This document shows, in pieces, positions 41,949 through 50,163 of a DNA stretch of 51,081 nucleotides. The translations under genes were made by a program, and so were the position numbers. Source of the DNA: Streptosporangium subroseum (GTDB lineage Bacteria; Actinomycetota; Actinomycetes; Streptosporangiales; Streptosporangiaceae); contig NZ_FZOD01000051.1 of the NCBI RefSeq assembly GCF_900188345.1, positions 28,088-79,168 on the forward strand, read 5' to 3'. The notes under the pieces were generated by a model that saw only the letters and a list, made by a program, of their open reading frames with translations, was not told the origin of the DNA and ran no database searches. The stretch's first letter is position 1, and each line of letters starts with the position of its first letter.

Positions 41949-43147
41949 AGGTCCTGGCCGTGGCCGACTCGGATTCCTACCTGAAGTGGGCGGCCTGCCT
42001 GCTCCGAGATCTGCCCTCGGGCTGCGAGACGGAGTTAGCGGTGATACGCACTCCCATCACCCCCTCTCCGGCCCAGATTCACGCCGCCGTCGACGGCTCG
42101 GCTGCCGATCCATCCGTGCTCTCGGCCCGCGCGCTGCGCCGGGCCGCCGAACGGTTCCGGCCCGACGTGATCCTGGTGGCCTGCACCGGTCCCGTGGTGG
42201 ACGTCCTGGTCGCCGAGGTGCTCGCCGGGCTCCAGCCCAGGCCGGTGTTCGTCTCCGGGCTGCCGGGCATCTCCATTCCCGCGACCGAGAAGGCGTGGCT
42301 GTTCCGGAGCGGGTGCGAGCTGTTCGTGCTGCACAGCGGGCGGGAGGTCGAGGAGTTCTCGGCGATCGGCCGTGAGCTGGGCGGGGGCGGCACCGTGGGG
42401 CTGGCCAGGCTGCCGTTCCTGCGGACCGGTGCGGAGGTTCCCGTCACGGGACCGCGCAACCGGGTGGTGTTCGCGACCCAGGCCAAGGTGCCCAAGCGCA
42501 GGGAGGAGCGCGAGCGGATCCTGCTCGGGCTGGCCGCCCTGGCCGAGCGGCGGCCGGACCTGGACGTGGTGGTCAAGCTCCGCGCCCTGGACACCGAGCG
42601 CCAGACCCACAACGAGCGCTATCACTACCAGCGCCTGTGGCAGTCACTGGCCGAGAGCGGTCAGGTGCGTCCCGACGGGGTGCGTTTCGCGGTGGGTCCC
42701 ATGCACGAGCACCTGGCTCACGCGGTGGGATTCGTCACGGTCAGCTCTACCGCCGCGCTGGAGGCGATCGCCCAGTCGGTGCCGCTGCTGGTGCTGTCGG
42801 ACTTCGGGGTCGGCGCGGAGATGATCAACCTGGTCTTCGAGGGCAGCGGCCTGCTGGGAACCCTCGACGACCTGGCAGGGGGGCGTTTCCGGAACCCGGA
42901 CGTGGCCTGGTGCCAGGCCAACTACTTTCACCCCGGTGGCGAGAGCGACTGGGTCTCCCAGATGGTCTCCCTGGTCGGCCAGGCCCGTTCGGGACGCCTC
43001 GTCCCCGCGAAGTCCCTGCTCGACGGCTCGCAGTTCGCCGCCGCCCGCCGCCGCGCCCGCCTGCGCGTGGAGGTCCCGCCCAACGTGCTACGCGTCGGCT
43101 ACCGGGCCAAGCGTCGCATGCGCCGCTACCTGAAGGTGCTCGGCTGA
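41945..43147 (+). CDS. Putative glycosyltransferase (DUF6716-like)
   Basis: A 400-residue protein starting MKVLAVADSDSYLKWA. TTG 41945 overlaps the preceding stop as TTGA, so the pair is translationally coupled. It has a two-domain GT-B-like layout: FVSGLPGISIP in the N-terminal half, then VVFATQAKVPKR, VVVKLRALDTERQTH and VSSTAALEAIAQSVPLLVLS, which resembles the donor-binding end of polysaccharide glycosyltransferases. It resembles what databases label DUF6716 putative glycosyltransferase, commonly near sialic-acid genes. Exact activity unknown. Confidence 0.7.
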   Translation: MKVLAVADSDSYLKWAACLLRDLPSGCETELAVIRTPITPSPAQIHAAVDGSAADPSVLSARALRRAAERFRPDVILVACTGPVVDVLVAEVLAGLQPRPVFVSGLPGISIPATEKAWLFRSGCELFVLHSGREVEEFSAIGRELGGGGTVGLARLPFLRTGAEVPVTGPRNRVVFATQAKVPKRREERERILLGLAALAERRPDLDVVVKLRALDTERQTHNERYHYQRLWQSLAESGQVRPDGVRFAVGPMHEHLAHAVGFVTVSSTAALEAIAQSVPLLVLSDFGVGAEMINLVFEGSGLLGTLDDLAGGRFRNPDVAWCQANYFHPGGESDWVSQMVSLVGQARSGRLVPAKSLLDGSQFAAARRRARLRVEVPPNVLRVGYRAKRRMRRYLKVLG

Positions 43148-43150
43148 GGT

Positions 43151-43191
43151 CGCAGGGTCCTCGAAGGCATGCGGCCTTCGAGGACCCTGCG
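43151..43191 (+). terminator. Perfect 18-bp hairpin terminator
   Basis: CGCAGGGTCCTCGAAGGC (43151-43168) and its exact complement (43174-43191) flank the loop ATGCG, three bases after the stop codon. Confidence 0.93.
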
Positions 43192-43223
43192 ATGCCCGGC
43201 TGACCGTCGAGTGGGTAACCAAA

Positions 43224-43295
43224 GATCCTTCGTGTGACCGTCGGCCGGATGACCGAAGGCCTTCCGCGGGGAGGCGCGCGCCCCCGCGAAGGATC
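43224..43295 (-). terminator. Nested inverted repeats downstream of the polysialyltransferase-like gene
   Basis: Outer arms GATCCTTCG/CGAAGGATC (43224-43232 with 43287-43295) and inner arms CGCGGGG/CCCCGCG (43265-43271 with 43282-43288) share bases at one end, so only one can form at a time. They precede the convergent minus-strand gene end at 43326. Confidence 0.6.
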
Positions 43296-43325
43296 ACGGA
43301 TGAGGCCTGACCCGCTGAGAGCTGG

Positions 43326-44606
43326 TCAGGTGAGCGTTTTGGAGAGGCGGCGGCGGAGCTTGCTCAGCGCGCCGGGTTCCTGAGCGGGTGCGGCCGCGGG
43401 GGTCTGGATCAGGTCCAGGGCGGCCAGGCGCTGGCGCTTGAAGTAGCGGGCGGGGCCGTGGGCGTCCACATACGCGGCGGCCGACGCGCGCAGCCCCGGG
43501 TAGACCTCGCTCTGCATGCAGTAACCGACCGAGCCGACCAGGGCTCCGAGGTCCACCGGCGGCGGTTCCTCCAGCGATCCGTCCGCCGACATGCGCGGCA
43601 GCAGGGCATCGGTGATCGTGACCGGGACGCGGTTGCTGTTCTCGTACGGCGTCAGCCGTTCCAGGACCATCTCGCCACCCACCGTCGCCACCGGCAGGCC
43701 GAAGTAGCGCCGGGCGGTGATCAGGGCGGTGGAGAAGCAGCCGACCACCAGCTCGGGCCGTAGCGCGGCGAAGCACGACTCGGCGGGGACGGTCTCCGCC
43801 ACGGTGGTCAGTTCGACGCCCAGTTCCTTGGCCGTCTCGCGCAACTGCTGGGCGTGCCGACGCCCGGCGGCCGGATGCGGCTTGAACAGCACGGTGCGAA
43901 ATCCGCGGGAGACCAGGCCGCGCAGCATGTCCGCGTGGAGCTCGGCCTCCTCCTCGGGAGTGACGATGCCGAGCGCGGAGAGGTACTGGCCGAGAATCAT
44001 CGCCTGGCCGGCGGGCAGGCCTCCGGCGTTCGGCTCGATCACGTCGAGGAAGGCCCGGTCGGGAAGGGTCTCCGCGGGCACGCCGTACTCCGAGAGCAGC
44101 AGCGGCGTCAGGCCGGGCACGAGGTCGAGGTGGAGCAGGCGGGTGATCCGGCCGTAGATCTCCTGGGGAAGGGGATCCCGGGTGGGGCCGTAGCTCATCA
44201 GGCCGTCGGAGTAGACGGTGATCGGGCAGTCCTTGATCAGACCGGCGATGGTCCTGGACGGGGGGACCGCGATCGACTCGATCACCAGCTCGTCGGGACC
44301 CTCACCGAGGGAGAGATGCGACCGCAGGAAGCGGCTCAGCATCGGAACCTCGATGATCCGCGCCTTCCAGTCCGACGGGTGCAGCGGGGCCACGAGGTCG
44401 TTCCATGACCAGACCTCGTCGAAGCGCGGGCTCAGCGCGGCGAAGCCGGGGGCCTCGTTCAGGGACGGAGTGATCTCCGGGATGGCCGCGTTGTTGGACA
44501 CCAGCAGGATCCGGCGGCCCTCGTGCGGTCCGAATCGTCCCTCGTCGATCGCCGCCGCCAGCGTCATCGCGCCGAACAGGGTCGAGGCGTAGAACAACTG
44601 CGTCAT
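43326..44606 (-). CDS. Polysialyltransferase-family glycosyltransferase
   Basis: A 426-residue protein of the alpha-2,8-polysialyltransferase family. The three signature motifs are in order: VYSDG (SDG 133-135), FKPHPAAG (HP 244-245) and GCFSTALITA (ST 292-293). Family members transfer sialic or related nonulosonic acids from CMP donors to growing polymers. ATG 44606 overlaps the GT2 stop (ATGA). With the CMP-nonulosonate enzyme two genes upstream, the donor is likely made by this same operon. No signal peptide, so it acts on the cytoplasmic side. Confidence 0.8.
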   Translation of the reverse strand: MTQLFYASTLFGAMTLAAAIDEGRFGPHEGRRILLVSNNAAIPEITPSLNEAPGFAALSPRFDEVWSWNDLVAPLHPSDWKARIIEVPMLSRFLRSHLSLGEGPDELVIESIAVPPSRTIAGLIKDCPITVYSDGLMSYGPTRDPLPQEIYGRITRLLHLDLVPGLTPLLLSEYGVPAETLPDRAFLDVIEPNAGGLPAGQAMILGQYLSALGIVTPEEEAELHADMLRGLVSRGFRTVLFKPHPAAGRRHAQQLRETAKELGVELTTVAETVPAESCFAALRPELVVGCFSTALITARRYFGLPVATVGGEMVLERLTPYENSNRVPVTITDALLPRMSADGSLEEPPPVDLGALVGSVGYCMQSEVYPGLRASAAAYVDAHGPARYFKRQRLAALDLIQTPAAAPAQEPGALSKLRRRLSKTLT

Positions 44607-45532
44607 CGGGCCTCCAGCAGCCTCTGCAGGATCTGGTCACGTTCCGGGTCCAGGCGGGTCGCGGCGAGCAGGTCCTGGGGCAGTCGCCGCAGGGACTCGA
44701 CGCCGCGTTGCTCGAAGCGTGTACGGAGGTCGGGGGAGAAGCGGTCGCCCAGCTCCAGATGGTGGGCGAGAAGCGCGCAGAACGTGCGCACCGCCTTGGG
44801 GGTGAACTCCTCCTCCAGGTCCGCGAAGACCATGTCGAAGGCATCGAAGAAGTGCAGCTGCCGGGCGTCGCCGATCTGGGTCAGCGAGCCGGAGACCATC
44901 CGCCGGTAGAAGAGCCCCGCGAGCGAGACCACCGCGAACGAGCTCGCCTGGCGGTGCAGCCGCCAGATCCACGGCCGGTCCTCGGCGGTGTGCAGGTGCC
45001 CGGGGAAGGCCAGCAGGTCGCCCAGGTCACGGCGGTAGATGCCGGCCCAGGCGTAGGGGTAGTCGACCATGGTCTTCATATCGGCGGGCAGGATGTGGTC
45101 GCGGGGCTTCAGCACCGTCCCGCGGGTGGCCAGCGGCGCCCGGTGGATGACCCGCTTGCGGCCCTCTACCTGGACATGGTCGACCCGGACGAAGTCGCAG
45201 CCGAGCCGTTCGATCGCCCCGACCAGGTCGACGAGATAGCCGGGCGCCAGCCAGTCGTCGCCGTCCATGAAGGTCAGATAGCGGCCGGAGGCCAGCGACA
45301 GCCCGAGGTTGCGGGCGTCCGCCAGCCCGACCGGGGTCTCGTTCCGCAGGACGACCAGGCCGGGCAGTTCACCGCGGAAATCCTCGATGATCTGTCCGGT
45401 GGCGTCCACCGATCCGTCGTCCACCACGATGAACTCGAAGTCCCTGTGCGCGTTCCTGACGAGCGAGGCGAGCGCATCGGAGATGTAGAGTTCGGCGTCC
45501 CGTACCGGGACGACGATGGACAACTTGATCAA
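44603..45532 (-). CDS. Glycosyltransferase family 2
   Basis: A 309-residue GT-A enzyme. The N-terminus MIKLSIVVPVRDAELYISD, the FIVVDDGSVDATG strand and FMDGDDWLAPGYL (DxD-type metal site) are classic GT2. TTG 45532 is chosen because homology begins there and GAGGGA/AAGAGA lies upstream; the frame is open to 45625. It probably adds a hexose or hexosamine, perhaps as primer or backbone for the nonulosonic-acid polymer. Confidence 0.85.
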   Translation of the reverse strand: MIKLSIVVPVRDAELYISDALASLVRNAHRDFEFIVVDDGSVDATGQIIEDFRGELPGLVVLRNETPVGLADARNLGLSLASGRYLTFMDGDDWLAPGYLVDLVGAIERLGCDFVRVDHVQVEGRKRVIHRAPLATRGTVLKPRDHILPADMKTMVDYPYAWAGIYRRDLGDLLAFPGHLHTAEDRPWIWRLHRQASSFAVVSLAGLFYRRMVSGSLTQIGDARQLHFFDAFDMVFADLEEEFTPKAVRTFCALLAHHLELGDRFSPDLRTRFEQRGVESLRRLPQDLLAATRLDPERDQILQRLLEAR

Positions 45533-45683
45533 GTTTCTCTTTTTCCCTCGAAGTCGAACCGGCCGCGACACGTGGTGTCGCCGTCTACGCGTCACCATCC
45601 AGGAACCACGTGTCGCCGACCGCACAGTGACATGGCCTACGAACCACGCGTTGCCGTCTATATGGTGACGCGATCTACGAACT

Positions 45684-45716
45684 ACCGTGCCGCCACCTAT
45701 ACGGTGGCGGCACGGT
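45684..45716 (-). terminator. 14-bp hairpin between the Neu fusion gene and the GT2 gene
   Basis: ACCGTGCCGCCACC (45684-45697) and GGTGGCGGCACGGT (45703-45716) pair exactly around TATAC. It lies in the 201-bp gap 45533-45733, which also has degenerate TATACGGTGACGCG-like repeats. It may reduce read-through into the transferase genes. Confidence 0.8.
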
Positions 45717-45733
45717 GACTACGGGGGTGTCGC

Positions 45734-47791
45734 TTATACGGTGACGCGGCGCAGACGCGACTTGGGGGCCACCTCGCCGGGGAAGACCCGCTTGACGCCG
45801 TCGCCCAGAGCCGTCTCGATGATGCGGATGTCACGGACCAGGTGCTCGAGACCGGCCGGCTCCAGCGAGGCGGCGTGGTCGGAGCCCCACATCGTACGGT
45901 CCAGCGTGATGTGCCGCTCCACGGTCACCGCGCCCAGGGTCACCGCGGCCAGCGAGATCTGCAGGCCGCGCTCGTGGCCCGAGTAACCGACCGGCACGCC
46001 GTACCGCTCCTGGAGGGTGACGATCGTGCGGAGGTTCGCCTCCTCGGGGGGAAGCGGGTAGGTGGAGGTGGCGTGCATCATCACCAGTTTGGAGGTGCCG
46101 AGGATCTCCACGGCCTGGTCGATCTCCTCCAGCGTGGACATGCCGGTGGACAGGATGAGCGGCTTGCCGGTGGAGGCGAGCGCGCGCAGCAGCTCCAGGT
46201 CGGTCACGCTGGCCGAGGCGATCTTGTGGGTGACCACGTTCATCGACTCGAGGAACTCCACCGACGGCACGTCCCACGGGGAGGCGAACCAGTCCAGGCC
46301 GCGCTCCTGGCAGTGCTTGGCGATCTCGGTGTACTCCTTCAGGCCGAACTCGGTCCTGACCTTGTACTCCATATAGGTCATCTCGCCCCACGGCGTCTGC
46401 CGGATCTGGTCGCGCTGCTCCAGCGGCACGCAGATCTCCGGCGTGCGCTTCTGGAACTTGACCGCCTGGCAGCCCGCCTCGGCGGCCACGTCGATCAGCT
46501 TGCGCGCGATGTCCAGGTCGCCGTTGTGGTTGATGCCGATCTCGGCGATCATGTAGACCGGCTGTCCGGCGCCGACCAGCGCGTCGCCGATCTGAACCGG
46601 CTTCGCGACCGGGGTGAGCCGCAGCTCGGCGCGGGGCGCGGGCGCGGTCACGATCGCGCTCGCCGGGCGGGCCGCGAGGACCCGGTCACACAGCTCGCGT
46701 ACGGCTCCCGCACCGCCGGCCTTGGTGAGGACGATGCGGGCGGCGGCGCGGACCTTGGGGTGGGCGTCGGGGACCGTGATGGGCCAGCCGACGTCGCTCA
46801 TCGGGCCCAGGTCGTTGACGTCGTTGCCGATGTAGGCGACGCGGGCCGGGTCCAGCCCCTCGATGGCCAGCCAGTCGCGCAGCACGGTCCGCTTGTCGGT
46901 CAGCCCCTGCAGGACCGGCACGCCGAGCTTGCGGGCACGGGCCGCGACCACCGGGTTCTGCTCGGTGGACATGATCATCAGCTTGACGCCCGACCGGCGC
47001 AGCAGGGAGATGCCCATGCCGTCGGAGCGGCTGACCGCGACCATCTCGTGGCCGTCCTGGTCGATGTAGGCGCGGTCGTCGGTGTGCACGCCGTCGAAGT
47101 CGGTGATCACGGCGTCGACGTCGATCGGCTCGGGCTGGTCCACGAAGGGCGCCAGCGCGCGGACGATCTCCAGGTCCTCGGGGTTGTCCACCTCGATGGC
47201 GTGCCGCGACGGCACGGGCTGCACGGCGACCGAGCCGAAGAAGCGGTGACCGTGCTCGCGCAGGCCCTCGGTGCGCATCACGTAGAACGCACCGGTCTCA
47301 CGGAAGTGCGGCTCGCGGTCCTGGCGGCGCGGACGGAACGACGGGTCGTGGTTGACACCGGCGCCGTCGGCGCTCCACAGGAACTCGTGCGTCTCCAGAC
47401 CGGAGAACACCACGTCGGCGGTGCCGTCCAGGACCTTGGTGATCGCGGTGTCCAGGTCGGCGGGGTCGATGAACGCGCTGGTGCACTGGACGAGGATGAC
47501 CACGTCGGGAACGTCGGACAGGTGGTCGAGCACATGCAGCACGGCCGACTCGCTGGAGGCGGTCGCGCCGCTCAGTTCGCCCGGCCGGTCGATCACGGTG
47601 GCCCCGGCGGCGCGAGCGACTTCGGCGATCTCCGCGTGGTCGGTGCTGACCACGACCTCGTCGATCAGCTCGGCTCGCACACAGGCCCTCACCGCACGAG
47701 CGACCAGGGGAGTACCGCCCACCGCGGCCAGGTTCTTCAGCGGTACGCCCACTGAACCTCCACGGGCGGGAACAACGGCCAGGACTCGCAA
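45734..47791 (-). CDS. Trifunctional NeuA-HAD-NeuB fusion: CMP-nonulosonate synthetase, phosphatase and synthase
   Basis: A 685-residue fusion. Residues 1-220: CMP-acylneuraminate synthetase (VVPARGGSVGVPLKNL; QCTSAF; EVDNPEDLEI), with Val where SKG usually has Lys. Residues 225-378: KdsC-like HAD phosphatase with all four motifs (D231/D233 in DFDGVHTDD; S275/T276; K300; D324 and D327 in GNDVNDL). Residues 400-685: NeuB-type synthase (AEIGINHNG, AVKFQ, STGMS, HATSTYP, GYSGHERG), ending without the SAF antifreeze-like domain. A HAD phosphatase beside a synthase implies a 9-phosphate intermediate, as in KDN or animal sialic-acid routes. TTG 47791 has GAGGAG upstream. No NeuC-type epimerase is in the window. 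Confidence 0.88.
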   Translation of the reverse strand: MRVLAVVPARGGSVGVPLKNLAAVGGTPLVARAVRACVRAELIDEVVVSTDHAEIAEVARAAGATVIDRPGELSGATASSESAVLHVLDHLSDVPDVVILVQCTSAFIDPADLDTAITKVLDGTADVVFSGLETHEFLWSADGAGVNHDPSFRPRRQDREPHFRETGAFYVMRTEGLREHGHRFFGSVAVQPVPSRHAIEVDNPEDLEIVRALAPFVDQPEPIDVDAVITDFDGVHTDDRAYIDQDGHEMVAVSRSDGMGISLLRRSGVKLMIMSTEQNPVVAARARKLGVPVLQGLTDKRTVLRDWLAIEGLDPARVAYIGNDVNDLGPMSDVGWPITVPDAHPKVRAAARIVLTKAGGAGAVRELCDRVLAARPASAIVTAPAPRAELRLTPVAKPVQIGDALVGAGQPVYMIAEIGINHNGDLDIARKLIDVAAEAGCQAVKFQKRTPEICVPLEQRDQIRQTPWGEMTYMEYKVRTEFGLKEYTEIAKHCQERGLDWFASPWDVPSVEFLESMNVVTHKIASASVTDLELLRALASTGKPLILSTGMSTLEEIDQAVEILGTSKLVMMHATSTYPLPPEEANLRTIVTLQERYGVPVGYSGHERGLQISLAAVTLGAVTVERHITLDRTMWGSDHAASLEPAGLEHLVRDIRIIETALGDGVKRVFPGEVAPKSRLRRVTV

Positions 47792-48005
47792 GGTAGCTCC
47801 TCATGACATACGGCAAAGGCCCCTGAGCTGGGGTGTCTTAGGAACCTAGCCACGAGGGTGACCGGAAAGGGGGTTCTGAGCTGAACGTCCAGAGTCGTCC
47901 TGCTTAACTTTCCGCGTTACCGGGAACTCCAGGATGGGTCGCTCCGAGGACGGCATTCGGAGTGCCCCGATCACGGAGCGGAGCGGACCGGATGCCGGTG
48001 ATGGG

Positions 48006-48027
48006 GCGTCGCCCGGCCGGGCGACGC
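48006..48027 (-). terminator. 22-bp palindrome downstream of the esterase gene
   Basis: GCGTCGCCCGG and CCGGGCGACGC are adjacent exact complements, just after the esterase stop. The rest of the gap 47792-48029 holds a -10-like TAGGTT upstream of the fusion gene on the minus strand and nothing else I can name. Confidence 0.6.
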
Positions 48028-48029
48028 GG

Positions 48030-49001
48030 TCAGGCGGCCGCGCCGATGGAGCCCATGAGCAGGGGCAGCGCGCGTTCGAGACCGCGGCGCCAGTAGGGCC
48101 ACGTATGGGTGCCGGGACCGTAGAAGTCGACCGTCAGGCCGGCGCCGTTCGCCCTGGCACGCTCGGCGAAGGTCTGGGCCTGGCGGAGCAGGGAGGCCTC
48201 ACCGTCGTTCCCCACGGTGGTGGAGTCGTCCAGGGGGCCGGGGGAGCCGTCACCGCTGGAGACGAAGAGCCGCACATCGCGAAGTCTCCCGGTCAGGTCG
48301 GCCGGGTTGTGGGCCGCCCACTCGGGACCGCGGTGGTCGCCCCAGAGCTTCCTCGCGTCCTCGCCGTTGTCGCTGAGCAGATGGTCGACGCCGTTCTCGC
48401 CGTCTCGGGTGTGCAGCACACCGGAGAACGAGGCCGCCGCCTGGAACATGCCCGGATGACGTGCCGCGTAGGACATCGCGCCGAACCCGCCCATGGACAG
48501 CCCCGCCACGGCCCGCCGGTCCCCGGCGCCGTAGTCACGCTCCAGGATCTGACGGACCTCGGTGAGGTGGAAGGTCTCCCAGCCGGGCCCGTCCCGCCAG
48601 TCGGAGTAGAAGCCGACGGTGCCGCCCTCCGGTATCACGACGATCGCCGGGTAGGGCGAGGTGAGCTCCGCGGCCCCTCCCTCGGTGACCCAGCTGTCGT
48701 ATCTGGACTGGCAGCAGCCGTTCAGCAGGTACAGAACCGGCCAGGGACCCGAACCCGGCTCCCAGCCCTCGGGCAGCAGGACCCGGACCATGCCCTCGCG
48801 TCCGAGCGCGGCGGAGGTGACGGTGAGCTCGTGATCGCGCTCGCTCAGGCGGTTCACCTGGACACCGTTTGTCGTCTCGCCGTGCCCGGTTCCCTCGGAA
48901 AGACCGCTGGAGGAGAACGGCCACAGCAGCGCCAGCAGGACGGCCACCACCCCCACCCCTGCCAGCAGGAGCACTCCCAGACGTACGGTTACACGGTTCA
49001 C
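48030..49001 (-). CDS. Membrane-anchored alpha/beta-hydrolase (esterase D/antigen-85-like fold)
   Basis: A 323-residue hydrolase of the PF00756 esterase type. Residues about 7-28 are a hydrophobic anchor or uncleaved signal. The nucleophile elbow is GLSMGG with S169; H299 in GPGTHTWPYWR is the likely base, and an Asp near GDGSPGPLDD may complete the triad. YLLNGCC contributes the oxyanion region. GTG 49001 follows GAGGA. It should act outside the membrane on an acyl ester; mycolyltransferase activity is unlikely in an organism without evidence of mycolic acids. It lies between the Neu locus and folD and is not clearly linked to either. Confidence 0.85.
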   Translation of the reverse strand: MNRVTVRLGVLLLAGVGVVAVLLALLWPFSSSGLSEGTGHGETTNGVQVNRLSERDHELTVTSAALGREGMVRVLLPEGWEPGSGPWPVLYLLNGCCQSRYDSWVTEGGAAELTSPYPAIVVIPEGGTVGFYSDWRDGPGWETFHLTEVRQILERDYGAGDRRAVAGLSMGGFGAMSYAARHPGMFQAAASFSGVLHTRDGENGVDHLLSDNGEDARKLWGDHRGPEWAAHNPADLTGRLRDVRLFVSSGDGSPGPLDDSTTVGNDGEASLLRQAQTFAERARANGAGLTVDFYGPGTHTWPYWRRGLERALPLLMGSIGAAA

Positions 49002-49084
49002 ACGGCCAATCCTCGCGTGTCAGCGTGACCGCGGGAAGGCTAACCGCTTATTGCCGGGAACATCGCCGGTCAGCGGATCGCCGC

Positions 49085-49220
49085 TCAGCGGCGGCGGCCC
49101 GTACGGCGGCCATACGGTTCAGCGGGCGGCCCGTGCGGCGGCCGTACGGTTCAGCGGGCGGGAGCTCATACGGCGGCTGCACGGTTCAGCGCGCGGCGGC
49201 CCGTGCGGCGGCCTGTACGG
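49085..49220 (-). repeat. Tandem copies of the folD 3' end with stop codons
   Basis: The real stop (TCA 49186-49188 on the plus strand) and its preceding ACCGTACAGGCCGCC-type codons are followed downstream by three similar units whose TCA triplets are at 49151, 49119 and 49085 (spacings 35, 32, 34). Each repeats ACCGTRCRGCCGCCG then GCCCGCTGA in minus-strand sense. Confidence 0.85.
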
Positions 49221-50040
49221 TGTGCCGCAGCAGCAGCGCGGTGGTCACGGGGCCGACGCCGCCCGGGACCGGCGTCAGCGCACTGGCCCGCTCGGCGACG
49301 GAGGCGGCGTCCACGTCGCCGGCCAGTCCGCCGTCCTCGGTGGGATTGGTGCCCACGTCCACCACGACCGCACCGGGCCTGACGTACTCGGCGGTGATCA
49401 GCCCGGCCCGGCCCACCGCGGCGACCACCACATCGGCGGTGGAGGTGACGGCGGCCAGGTCGACGGTGCGCGAGTGGCAGACCGTGACGGTGGCGTTCCT
49501 GTCCAGCAGCAGGTGGGCGACCGGCTTGCCGACCACGGTGGAGCGCCCGACCACGACCGCGTGCCGGCCGGTCAACTCGATCCCGTAGTGGTCCAGGATC
49601 GCCATCACGGCTTCGGCGGTCGCCGGGGCGAACGCCGGAAGCCCGGCGACCAGCCGGCCGAGAGACAGGGGAGCGGCGCCGTCCACGTCCTTCTCGAACG
49701 CGATGGCGGAGGCCAGATCCTCCAGCGCGGCCCCGGCGGGCAGCGGGGTCTGCAGGATGATGCCGTGCACCGCGTCGTCGGCGCTGAGCCCGGACAGCCT
49801 CTCGCGGATCGCGCCGGCCGTGGCGTCGGCGCCCAGGTCGACGATGTCGCAGGCGATGCCGGCCTTCTCCGCGGACCTGGCGATCGAGCGGACGTACCAG
49901 GCGCTGGACTCGTCCGCCGTGGCGACGACGACCGCGAGCTTCGGCGGTGTTCCGGCGGCGGTGAGTTCGGCGGCTTCCGCGGAGGTCTCCGCACGGATCG
50001 CGGCGGCCGGCTCCTTGCCGGACAGCACGGTGGCACTCAC
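49186..50040 (-). CDS. folD: Methylenetetrahydrofolate dehydrogenase, FolD-like, lacking the cyclohydrolase Lys
   Basis: A 284-residue FolD homologue. It converts 5,10-methylene- to 5,10-methenyl-tetrahydrofolate with NADP. Present are Q95-region ILQTPLP, KDVDG, the NADP loop VVGRSTVVGKPVA and TPVPGGVGPVTTALLL. The catalytic motif YVxxK reads YVRSI: Ile53 stands where Lys54 (E. coli) or Lys56 (human) is needed for cyclohydrolase activity. The codon is a clean ATC. Dehydrogenase activity should remain; cyclohydrolase activity should be lost. The adjacent fchA encodes an unrelated cyclohydrolase. GTG 50040 overlaps the stop of an upstream mini-ORF. Confidence 0.9.
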   Translation of the reverse strand: MSATVLSGKEPAAAIRAETSAEAAELTAAGTPPKLAVVVATADESSAWYVRSIARSAEKAGIACDIVDLGADATAGAIRERLSGLSADDAVHGIILQTPLPAGAALEDLASAIAFEKDVDGAAPLSLGRLVAGLPAFAPATAEAVMAILDHYGIELTGRHAVVVGRSTVVGKPVAHLLLDRNATVTVCHSRTVDLAAVTSTADVVVAAVGRAGLITAEYVRPGAVVVDVGTNPTEDGGLAGDVDAASVAERASALTPVPGGVGPVTTALLLRHTVQAAARAAAR

Positions 50041-50163
50041 TTGGTGATCTCCTGGTTGGGAACGGCGGTCATGCGACGGTCTTCCGGTTGGGAAGGACGG
50101 TCACGTGACGGCCTCCTGGTGGACGGTGGCACTCACGGTGGCCTCCTGGCCTCCTGGCCTCAT
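50037..50163 (-). repeat. Three 32-bp units, each an overlapping mini-ORF, between fchA and folD
   Basis: On the minus strand three 11-codon ORFs follow each other: 50136-50101 (MSATVHQEAVT; also open from ATG 50163, which overlaps the fchA stop), 50104-50069 (MTVLPNRKTVA) and 50072-50037 (MTAVPNQEITK). Every stop overlaps the next start (GTGA, ATGA, GTGA), ending at the folD GTG. Starts are spaced exactly 32 bp. Each unit carries a GGAG/GGAAG-type ribosome site about nine bases before the next start. Confidence 0.88.
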
